Part shown: in pieces, positions 35,303-43,800 of the stretch
Position numbering within the stretch: the first letter of the stretch is position 1
Layout of the letters: the number at the start of each line of letters is the position of its first letter
Origin: JAAYUD01 sp041907665
Lineage (GTDB): Bacteria; Bacteroidota; Bacteroidia; Bacteroidales; Bacteroidaceae
Length of the DNA: 64,000 bases
Direction: 5' to 3'
Assembly: GCA_041907665.1 (NCBI GenBank)
Contig: JAYRGW010000004.1
Location: 48,346 to 112,345, forward strand
The notes under the pieces: generated by a model
The model's input: only the letters and a program-made list of their open reading frames with translations
Told to the model about the DNA's origin: nothing
Database searches by the model: none
Program-made: the position numbers and the translations under genes

Positions 35303-37420
35303 TTAAATTAAATCCACGCGACCTTTAACTTCTTCAAGCACTGCTTTTGCAATAGAAGAAGAGACTTTTGCATGGTGAGAGTAAGACATTGAAGAGGTTG
35401 CACGACCAGAAGTAATAGTACGCAAAGCCGTAACATAACCAAACATCTCTGCCAATGGAACAATTGCTTTTACAATACGAGCACCCGAACGGCTAGATTC
35501 CATACCTTCAACTTGGCCTCTACGTTTATTCAAGTCACCGATAACATCACCCATATTTTCTTCAGGTGTTACTACCTCAAGTTTCATCATAGGCTCCATC
35601 AAAACAGGACCTGCCTTAGCACATGCATTTTTGTATGCATTCAAAGCACAAATCTCAAATGAAAGCTGATCTGAATCGACAGGATGGAAAGATCCATCAA
35701 GCAACTCAACCTTTATAGAGTCAAGTGGATAGCCTGCAAGTACACCATTCTTCATTGCATTAGCGAATCCTTTTTGAACGCAAGGAATAAATTCCTTAGG
35801 CACGTTACCACCTTTCACCAAATCAACAAATTGAAGTCCACCCTGAGTAAAGTCATCATCTACAGGACCTACATTAACTATTATATCAGCAAACTTACCA
35901 CGACCACCAGTCTGTTTCTTATAGACTTCGCGCAGATTGACAGTTTTAGTGATTGCTTCCTTATAGTTAACCTGAGGTTTACCTTGATTACACTCTACCT
36001 TAAACTCACGGCGCAGACGATCCAGAATAATATCCAAGTGCAGCTCACCCATACCCGAGATAACAGTCTGACCTGTTTGCTCATCGGTTCTAACTTGGAA
36101 TGTAGGATCCTCTTCAGCCAACTTAGCTAAACCATTTGATAGCTTATCCAAATCTTTCTGAGTTTTAGGCTCTACCGCAATACCGATAACTGGTTCCGGG
36201 AAATCCATAGATTCCAAACGGATTGGTGCATCTTCATCACAAAGCGTATCACCTGTATGAATATCTTTAAAACCAACACCAGCACCAATATCACCGGCAC
36301 CTACTACATCAACAGGATTCTCATGATTAGAGAACATCTGGAACAAGCGAGATACGCGTTCTTTCTTTCTCGAACGAGAATTATAGACATACGAACCTGC
36401 TTCAATCTTACCGGAATAAACACGGAAGAATACAAGACGACCAACATAAGGGTCGGTTGCTATCTTAAACGCCAAAGCACAAGTTTTCTCATCCTCATTC
36501 GGCTTACGATCTTCCTCTTCATCAGTATCAGGATTTGATCCTTTTACATTAGGTGTATCTACTGGCGAAGGCAAGAAAGCACAGACATAGTCTAACAATG
36601 TCTGGACTCCTTTATTTTTGAAAGAAGAACCGCACAACATCGGAACCAAGCCCATAGCTACAGTACCCTTGCGAATAGCACGTATAACTTCTTCTTCAGT
36701 AATTTTTGAAGGATCATCAAAATACTTCTCCATTACAACATCATCGAAATCGGCAGCTTTCTGCAACATTTCATCACGATATTGATTGGCTGATTCAACT
36801 AAGTCTGCTGGAATTTCTTCAACATCATACTCAGCGCCCATCGTTTCGTCATTCCAAACGATAGCTTTCATTTTGATAAGATCTACGATACCCTTGAAAG
36901 TTTCTTCTGCTCCAATAGGGATAACTATCGGACAAGGATTAGCTCCAAGAATAGCTTTCATCTGACGAACAACTTCAAAATAATCAGCACCCGAACGGTC
37001 CATCTTATTGACATAGCCGATACGAGGTACATTATATTTATCTGCCTGACGCCAAACAGTTTCAGATTGAGGTTCAACACCTCCAACTGCACAATATGTA
37101 GCAACAGCTCCATCAAGCACACGCAATGAGCGTTCTACCTCTGCGGTAAAATCAACGTGTCCCGGAGTGTCAATCAGATTTATTTTATAAGTTTTATCAT
37201 CCCATTTCCAATTACAGGTTGTAGCCGCAGAAGTAATTGTAATACCGCGTTCCTTCTCCTGAGCCATCCAGTCCATTGTGGCAGCTCCATCATGCACTTC
37301 ACCAATTTTGTGGGTCAAACCGGTATAATACAGAATACGTTCAGACGTTGTCGTCTTACCGGCATCGATGTGAGCCATAATACCGATATTACGCGTCAAG
37401 TTTAAATCTTGTTTTCCCAT
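35303..37420 (-). CDS. fusA: elongation factor G
   Basis: 705 residues. This GTPase drives ribosomal translocation. G-motifs are intact: AHIDAGKTTT (P-loop), RGITI (switch I Thr), DTPGH and NKMD. The C-terminal domains (GMGELHLDIILDRLRREFKV; GYVTALRTITSGRATSSMSY) are complete. Bacteroides also encode an EF-G paralogue lacking GTPase activity; the intact motifs and str-operon position mark this one as the canonical factor. It lies 41 bases after rpsG. Confidence 0.97.
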   Translation of the reverse strand: MGKQDLNLTRNIGIMAHIDAGKTTTSERILYYTGLTHKIGEVHDGAATMDWMAQEKERGITITSAATTCNWKWDDKTYKINLIDTPGHVDFTAEVERSLRVLDGAVATYCAVGGVEPQSETVWRQADKYNVPRIGYVNKMDRSGADYFEVVRQMKAILGANPCPIVIPIGAEETFKGIVDLIKMKAIVWNDETMGAEYDVEEIPADLVESANQYRDEMLQKAADFDDVVMEKYFDDPSKITEEEVIRAIRKGTVAMGLVPMLCGSSFKNKGVQTLLDYVCAFLPSPVDTPNVKGSNPDTDEEEDRKPNEDEKTCALAFKIATDPYVGRLVFFRVYSGKIEAGSYVYNSRSRKKERVSRLFQMFSNHENPVDVVGAGDIGAGVGFKDIHTGDTLCDEDAPIRLESMDFPEPVIGIAVEPKTQKDLDKLSNGLAKLAEEDPTFQVRTDEQTGQTVISGMGELHLDIILDRLRREFKVECNQGKPQVNYKEAITKTVNLREVYKKQTGGRGKFADIIVNVGPVDDDFTQGGLQFVDLVKGGNVPKEFIPCVQKGFANAMKNGVLAGYPLDSIKVELLDGSFHPVDSDQLSFEICALNAYKNACAKAGPVLMEPMMKLEVVTPEENMGDVIGDLNKRRGQVEGMESSRSGARIVKAIVPLAEMFGYVTALRTITSGRATSSMSYSHHAKVSSSIAKAVLEEVKGRVDLI

Positions 37421-37461
37421 TATAATCCTTTTACTTTATAATCGTTATAATCTCCAAAACT

Positions 37462-37938
37462 TTAGAATCTGAAATGCGCAAATGCACGGTTAGCTTCGGC
37501 CATTCTATGCATATCTTCACGACGTTTGAATGCGCCACCTTGCTCATTATATGCATCAAGGATTTCGGCAGCCAATTTATCAGCCATCGATTTGCCACCT
37601 CTCTTGCGAGCAAAAGCAATCATATTTTTCATTGAAACAGACTCTTTTCTATCTGGACGAATTTCCGTAGGAACTTGGAAAGTAGCACCACCTACACGGC
37701 GTGACTTCACTTCCACTTGCGGAGTAATATTATCCAATGCCTTTTTCCATACATCAAGTGCCGATTTCTCATCGTTAGGAAGCTTAGCTTCCACCACCTT
37801 CATTGCAGCATAAAAAATTTCGTAAGAAACGTTTTTCTTACCATCATACATTAAATGATTAACGAACTTAGAAACCTTTTGATCATTATAAACGGGATCC
37901 GGAAGGATGATACGTTTTTTTGGTTTTGCTTTTCTCAT
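37462..37938 (-). CDS. rpsG: 30S ribosomal protein S7
   Basis: 158 residues: MRKAKPKKRIILPDPVYNDQ, SRRVGGATFQVPTEIRPDRK and KREDMHRMAEANRAFAHFRF. S7 initiates assembly of the 30S head; in E. coli it regulates the str operon by binding the rpsL-rpsG spacer. Confidence 0.98.
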   Translation of the reverse strand: MRKAKPKKRIILPDPVYNDQKVSKFVNHLMYDGKKNVSYEIFYAAMKVVEAKLPNDEKSALDVWKKALDNITPQVEVKSRRVGGATFQVPTEIRPDRKESVSMKNMIAFARKRGGKSMADKLAAEILDAYNEQGGAFKRREDMHRMAEANRAFAHFRF

Positions 37939-38064
37939 TTGTTTTGAATTTAATGTTTTTGTTTTTGGTTGTCTAATCTAACGTCTTCAACTCCCACGCT
38001 TAGGAATTTACTCAACCCATCATAGCATTCCAACAAACTCAAACGAAATTGTTACTTATTAATA
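37939..38064 (-). promoter_or_regulatory. long rpsL-rpsG spacer, candidate S7 control region
   Basis: The 126-base spacer is much longer than most gaps in this block. On the minus strand GGAAT and ATTCC segments can pair around GCTATGATGGGTTGAGTAA, and the last 45 bases before the S7 ATG are unstructured and A-rich. The position matches the S7-binding spacer of the E. coli str operon, but no sequence match is claimed. Confidence 0.35.
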
Positions 38065-38454
38065 TTATTTCTTTGCAGCTCCTGCTTTCGGGCGCTTTGC
38101 ACCATATTTCGAACGTCTCTGCAAACGGCCAGCCACGCCAGCTGTATCAAGAGTACCACGAACAATGTGGTAACGAACACCAGGAAGATCTTTCACACGA
38201 CCACCACGAACAAGTACAATAGAGTGTTCTTGAAGATTGTGACCTTCACCAGGGATGTAAGAGTTAACCTCTTTTGAATTGGTCAAACGCACACGAGCGA
38301 CCTTACGCATCGCTGAATTAGGTTTCTTAGGAGTGGTAGTATATACTCTCACACAGACACCACGTCTTTGAGGACAAGAATCCAAAGCTGGAGACTTGCT
38401 TTTGTCTACCAATACCTCACGGCCTTTTCTTACTAATTGTTGAATTGTAGGCAT
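38065..38454 (-). CDS. rpsL: 30S ribosomal protein S12
   Basis: 129 residues, first gene of the ribosomal block. It includes MPTIQQLVRKGREVLVDKSK, TTPKKPNSAMRKVARVRLTN and LVRGGRVKDLPGVRYHIVRG. The lysines whose mutation gives streptomycin resistance in other species (in PKKPNSA and RVKDLPGV) are in the wild-type state. Confidence 0.98.
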   Translation of the reverse strand: MPTIQQLVRKGREVLVDKSKSPALDSCPQRRGVCVRVYTTTPKKPNSAMRKVARVRLTNSKEVNSYIPGEGHNLQEHSIVLVRGGRVKDLPGVRYHIVRGTLDTAGVAGRLQRRSKYGAKRPKAGAAKK

Positions 38455-38516
38455 TTTAATTGTTTTTTATTATTATATTATGTTTATTTCTATTCAAAAC
38501 AGTATATTTCGGGCTG

Positions 38517-38547
38517 CAAAGTTACGAAGAATATTTTATAAATCAAT
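38517..38547 (-). promoter_or_regulatory. promoter of the str-S10-spc-alpha block
   Basis: The minus strand has a -7 box TAACTTTG at 38517-38524 and ATTG (consensus TTTG) at 38544-38547, separated by 19 bases, about 60 bases before the rpsL ATG. Confidence 0.65.
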
Positions 38548-38815
38548 CGAATATATTGCTTTTTTTCCAAATGTTCCTAAAAACTATATAGAAAGCGAAC
38601 AAAAACGGAAACAAGTGGACTAAGGTTAATAATGAAGAGTTTAGCTCCTGAATGAAAAGAATTTCGTAAAAATCACATTTTGTCAGAAATATTCCGCATA
38701 AATGTAATATTTATAATTTTAGTATGCTTCTTTTATTATTATAAAAAGAGAAAAGACATACTTGAGTTCAAGATAAGAAAATTATAAAAACTTACTCAAA
38801 CCATCAATAAGCATA

Positions 38816-39084
38816 TTATATGGAGATTGCAAATGCAGCTCTAGCATTTTGTACGAAATAGAAGATGTATATCGCCGTATAAATAATGTATATCACTGCC
38901 ACAACAGACCGGATCGCCAATAAAATAAGAAGGCTAAGTGATACGTAAGAATATCTAAGATAACAACAATAACGTTCGAAGAACGTAAAAAGAAGCTTGA
39001 AAAAAAATCGATAACACCAGAGATTAATGTAAAATAAATTGTCTGAGATGAAGTTTTTCTCCAAAACGTATGCTGCACATTCAT
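38816..39084 (-). other. possible decayed small membrane-protein gene
   Basis: Two overlapping minus-strand frames are rich in hydrophobic residues. One (39084-38893) has LISGVIDFFSSFFL and ILTYHLAFLFYW. The other (39064-38816) ends with VIYIIYTAIYIFYFVQNARA. Read with a frameshift near 38900 they would give a short protein with two or three membrane segments. No family is recognised, and AT-rich noncoding DNA can give such frames by chance. The surrounding 38550-39112 shows nothing else. Confidence 0.2.
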
Positions 39085-39112
39085 TATATATAAATTACCC
39101 TTTCAGCTATCT

Positions 39113-39151
39113 GTAGGGGCGTGTTTAGATCGAGTCTAAATAGACCCCTAC
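39113..39151. repeat. REP-like GTAGGGG hairpin
   Basis: GTAGGGG (39113-39119) pairs with CCCCTAC (39145-39151), and inside it TTTAGA (39124-39129) pairs with TCTAAA (39135-39140). This compact palindrome resembles short dispersed intergenic repeats with GTAGGGGCG ends that are common in Bacteroides genomes (from memory). Confidence 0.5.
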
Positions 39152-39594
39152 CGGAAATAACGTTCCTACAATATACTCTTGGCCAGATTTTGAGACCTCT
39201 TTCCGCTGGCGTTGTATGTGGTATATCATTAACATGCTGTGTGATAGTGCATAATGGTGTCATACTGAAGTGACAAAGGTTGGAAATAGAGTTGTATTGC
39301 AGAAAAAAAGAATCGATAAATAGTCGCAGATATGTTGTCTTATTTCCATATAAATAATTAGAATGCTACCCCATTTCAGCAAAAGAAAGCAACGATAAAA
39401 TGCTTCGAATACAATCATTTTTCATGACATATATCAAAGTGAACATTCTCCGATATTCTGATACTTTCTTATCCAAACATAGGCTACAGAGTATTGTAGA
39501 GCACTATTTTTGCTATCGTTCCATCGCTCGCATGTAATTCAAATCAGAGCTACGACATACACGTATTGCATGTAATTCACTGATAGACAGCTAG

Positions 39595-39658
39595 AAATTC
39601 ATAAGGACGAAACTAAATGTTTCTAGTTACAAACTTTTAGTTTCGTCCTTATGAATTT
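39595..39658. repeat. 23-bp perfect hairpin in repeat B
   Basis: Arms 39595-39617 and 39636-39658 are perfect complements around an 18-base loop. Together with the loop it is identical to the copy at 19872-19935. Confidence 0.9.
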
Positions 39659-40094
39659 TTATGTTCGTCGTTATCATTTTTCGAAAACTAAGTGTCGATT
39701 CCGCACATTGAAAAGCCTCACTTCAGTATGGTTAAAATAGTATCAGTTTTGCTCTCTATGTTCACTTCTGAAAACGGGGTCGAAAAAAGAATTATCGCAC
39801 GCCAACTTTCAGCACCTCCTTGTATCGCCCATTATCAGGGCCTAATTGAGAGAAATCATAACACATTGATTCTCTGAGAGAAGACATGCTTTTCGTGTCC
39901 CATTTTGACGCCTCGTACATGTATAATGCTGATATACAGTCAGTAACGGTGACAGAAACGTTTTCGTGACTAAAATAGAAAAAACAGGGTTTTACATATC
40001 TACACGAGGTATCTTTAAGTATCAGTAAGAACCGGCTACTTCAACAAATCTGTATTGTCTTTATTCTTCCAAAACGTCATATGCTCCTAAAAAT

Positions 40095-40158
40095 GTTGTC
40101 GTATGTTAGTTTTTCCGAAAACATAAGGACGTCACCGTAAAAACTAACATACGACAAC
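40095..40158. repeat. long hairpin with CATAAGGACG loop in repeat B
   Basis: Arms GTTGTCGTATGTTAGTTTTT (from 40095) and its complement (to 40158) close a loop with CATAAGGACGTC. Counterpart of 19373-19436. Confidence 0.85.
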
Positions 40159-40192
40159 GACAGCTGTGAACTTGTTTTGCTTTGCAAAAAAT

Positions 40193-40312
40193 CAGACGTA
40201 TGTCGCAGCGGTAACTAACGGATGTTGTTGAAGAAACTAACGTTAGTTGTCAGGATAACTTCTGTTAGTTACCGCAGTAACTAACGGAAGTTATGGCTAC
40301 GACATACGTCTG
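40193..40312. repeat. cloverleaf-like palindrome in repeat B
   Basis: The outer stem 40193-40208 with 40297-40312 has one G-U type position. Inside lies a further 17-bp hairpin (40255-40272 with 40277-40294, one mismatch) and one AACTAACGTTAGTT palindrome. Counterpart of 19219-19338, but its inner hairpin is more complete than in copy A. Confidence 0.85.
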
Positions 40313-40439
40313 TTTTTTAAACTATCATTTGCAAAGGTATAGGGCTTTGCTTTTTAATGCAACGAACATGCAAAAAAAAACAGAGTGCCTATATTATTCT
40401 CTTTGCCTTGTTAATATACATTGAGCAAATATTTGCGAA

Positions 40440-40748
40440 TTAAGCTTCACCTTTTATATCAAGTACCGGATTGATAGACTGTTCGTCCATTGTTCTTATT
40501 TTCCCAAATACTTCTTCATATTTGCGTAAGTTTTCTTCCAAGGCATAAAGTAATCTTTTAGCATGTTCCGGAGCTATTATTATACGCGATTTCACAGGAG
40601 CCTTAGGTATCCCGGGCAATACTTGAGCAAAATCCATCACAAATTCAGAACTTGAATGAGTAATTAACACCAAATTGGAATAAGTTCCCTGTGCCACCTG
40701 CTCACTCAATTCCAATTCCAATTGAGCATCTTCTTTTTTGTTTTCCAT
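40440..40748 (-). CDS. DUF3467 family protein
   Basis: 102 residues from the ATG at 40748 (MENKKEDAQLELELSEQVAQ), a better start than the upstream in-frame ATG at 40793. It contains the DUF3467 core TYSNLVLITHSSSEFVMDFA and IAPEHAKRLLYALEENLRKY. The function is unknown. This small cytoplasmic protein is commonly found right after rpoC in Bacteroidota; here the gap is 135 bases. The conserved linkage hints at a link to transcription or translation, without direct evidence. Confidence 0.85.
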   Translation of the reverse strand: MENKKEDAQLELELSEQVAQGTYSNLVLITHSSSEFVMDFAQVLPGIPKAPVKSRIIIAPEHAKRLLYALEENLRKYEEVFGKIRTMDEQSINPVLDIKGEA

Positions 40749-40883
40749 ACGTTTTATATTTTCTAATATTAAAATGAAGATGGGCCGCACCAATATATCT
40801 GATACGACCCAAACTTTTTTTGTTTTAATAAGTAAGTAAGAATAGCTGCATCACAAGATACACACACTCTTACACTACATCAA

Positions 40884-43800
40884 TTATTCTACATCTTTAT
40901 AATCAAGAACAGTACGTTTGTTGGCAATAGCACGATCATATTCTTCTTGCGAACCGACAACAATTTTCTCAAATTCACGCTGACCTGTTCCAGCCGGTAT
41001 CAAATGTCCACAAATAACGTTTTCCTTCATACCTTCGAGTTTGTCGACCTTACCATTAATAGCTGCTTCATTGAGCACTTTCGTCGTTTCCTGGAAAGAA
41101 GCCGCTGACATAAAGCTCTTAGTCTGCAAAGCTGCACGTGTAATACCTTGAAGTATCTGAGTCGAGGTTGCAGCAACAGCATCACGAACAGTAACCAACT
41201 TCAAGTCTCGGCGTTTCAACAAACTGTTTTCATCACGAAGCTTACGAGCTGTGACAATCTGTCCCGGTTGCAAGTTTGCCGAATCACCGGCATCAACAAC
41301 AACTTTCTTGCCCCAGATTCTATCGTTTTCATCCATAAAGTCCAACTTGTCTACAATCTGTTGTTCGAGGAACCGAGTATCACCCGGATCTACGATTTCA
41401 ACCTTACGCATCATTTGACGGACAATAATTTCAAAGTGTTTATCATTAATTTTCACACCTTGCAAACGATATACATCTTGAACTTCATTAACGATATATT
41501 CTTGAACGGCAGTCGGTCCTTTGATAGCCAAGATGTCTGCCGGAGTAATTGCTCCATCCGATAACGGCGTACCAGCACGAACATAATCATTCTCTTGAAC
41601 CAAAATCTGCTTAGACAACGCAACAAGATACTTTTTAACCTCACCGGTCTTCGATGTTACAATAATTTCACGATTACCGCGTTTTACCTTGCCCATCGTT
41701 ACCTCACCATCAATTTCGGAAACGACAGCAGGGTTAGACGGATTACGAGCTTCAAACAATTCGGTAACACGTGGAAGACCACCGGTAATATCACCGGCTT
41801 TACCAACCGAACGAGGTATCTTGACAATAACATCACCTGCAGTGACATGTTGACCGTTATCAACAACCACGTGACCACCCACAGGTAAGTTGTATGTACG
41901 TATAAGTTCACCGTCAGCAGCCATAATATGAGCTGTCGGGACTTTCGTCTTATCTTTAGATTCTATAATAATAATCTCACGCAAGCCTGTCGATTCATCC
42001 GATTCAACTGAGTAAGTGACATTTTCAATAACTCCTTCAAACTCTATTTTACCGGTAGCTTCTGTAATGATTACAGCGTTGAAAGGATCCCACTTTGCTA
42101 TCATCGTACCCTTATCAACAACGTCGCCATCATTGACAAAAAGAGTAGAACCATAAGGTACATTGTGAGTAGACAGTACGATACCGGTATTAACATCTAC
42201 GAAGCGTACTTCGGCCAAACGGCCAACCACCATTTTCGTATTCTTACCTTCATCGTCTTTTACATCAACAGTACGAAGCTCTTCAAATTCGAGACGGGCA
42301 TTGTTTTTAGCAACAATAGTTGCATTAGCTGCAATGTTGGCAGCAGTACCACCCGCATGGAAAGTACGCAATGTCAACTGAGTACCAGGTTCACCGATAG
42401 ATTGTGCAGCGATTACGCCGACAGCTTCACCTTTTTGAACCATACGACTCGTAGCCAAATTACGGCCATAACATTTAGCACAAACACCATGTTTGGATTC
42501 GCAAGTCAATACCGAACGGATTTCTACACTTTCGATTGGAGATTCTTGAATCTTCTTTGCAATCTCCTCTGTGATTTCCTCACCACCAGCAACAAGCAAT
42601 TCACCTGTAGTGGGATGGATTACATCATGAACAGAGACACGTCCTAAAATTCTTTCGGCCAATGTAGCGATAACTTCATCATCGTTGGTAAGATCAGAGC
42701 AAACCAATCCGCGTAAAGTTCCGCAATCGTCCTCAGAAATAATAACATCGTGCGATACATCCACTAGACGACGAGTCAAATATCCTGCATCGGCAGTTTT
42801 CAAAGCAGTATCGGCCAAACCCTTACGAGCACCGTGAGTAGAAATAAAGTATTCCAGCACAGAAAGTCCTTCCTTAAAGTTAGAAAGAATAGGGTTCTCA
42901 ATAATCTGACCACCCTCAGCACCAGCCTTTTGAGGTTTTGCCATCAAACCACGCATACCAGAGAGCTGACGAATCTGCTCTTTAGAACCACGGGCACCGG
43001 AATCCAACATCATATATACTGAATTAAAGCCCTGGTCGTCTGAGGAGATCGTTTTCATCAAGAAATTCGAAAGTTCCGAGTTAACGTGTGTCCAAATATC
43101 AATAACCTGATTGTAGCGTTCATTATTAGTAATGAAACCCATATTGTAGTTATTGATGACTTGCTCTACTTCGTCATATCCTCTTTTTACCAGAACTTCT
43201 TTTTCTTTCGGGATAATGATATCATTCAAGTTGAATGACAGACCACCCTTGAAGGCCATATTATATCCCAAGTTCTTAATACCATCCAAGAACTCACAAG
43301 TTTTAGCAGTTCCGCAGATCTTAATTACTCGACTAATAATATCGCGTAAAGATTTCTTAGAGATAATCTCGTTGATATAGCCGACTTCGGGAGGAACTAT
43401 TTCATTGACAATAACACGTCCGACAGATGTCTCACGCAATACATCAACTATATTTCCTTTCTCATCCAAGTCCTTAACCATCACTTTCACAATGGCATGA
43501 ATATCAACCTTACCACTATTGTATGCTATCATGGCTTCTTCGGGACCATAGAAAATCAATCCTTCTCCTTTGGCGCCCTTACGAAGCTTGGTAATATAGT
43601 ACAAACCAAGAACCATATCCTGAGAAGGCACTGTAATAGGAGCACCATTGGCAGGATTGAGAATATTATGCGGTTCGAGCATCAACAACTGAGCTTCAAG
43701 CACTGCTTCATTACTCAAAGGAAGATGCACAGCCATTTGGTCACCGTCAAAGTCAGCATTGAAAGCTGTACAAGCCAAGGGGTGAAGCTGTATAGCTTTT

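Larger units (their letters stand above)
39257..40318 (-). repeat. 1,062-bp structured non-coding repeat, copy B (inverted)
   Basis: Reverse-complement counterpart of copy A (19213-20274), with the same length and the same order of elements read from right to left. The hairpin-cluster end faces the DUF3467/rpoC operon, and the other end faces rpsL. Differences from copy A are scattered substitutions and small indels. In the ~1,985-base gap between rpsL and the DUF3467 gene this is the main content. Confidence 0.9.

Noticed and set aside
35303..37420. The EF-G gene as the GTPase-deficient paralogue known in Bacteroides
   Set aside because: All G-motifs (AHIDAGKTTT, DTPGH, NKMD) are intact and the gene sits in the str operon, so it is the standard factor.
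39728..39877. A 49-codon open frame starting MVKIVSVLLSMFTSEN in repeat B, kept open at the matching place in repeat A
   Set aside because: Between the copies I count about seven amino-acid-changing and three silent codon differences, as expected without selection on protein. A longer form in copy B is broken by a stop in copy A. It has no ribosome-binding site or known domain.
40331..40356. GCAAAG/CTTTGC hairpin with a T-run just outside repeat B
   Set aside because: The T-run is on the plus strand, where no gene ends, so it is not supported as the terminator of the DUF3467 gene. No clear terminator for that gene was found.
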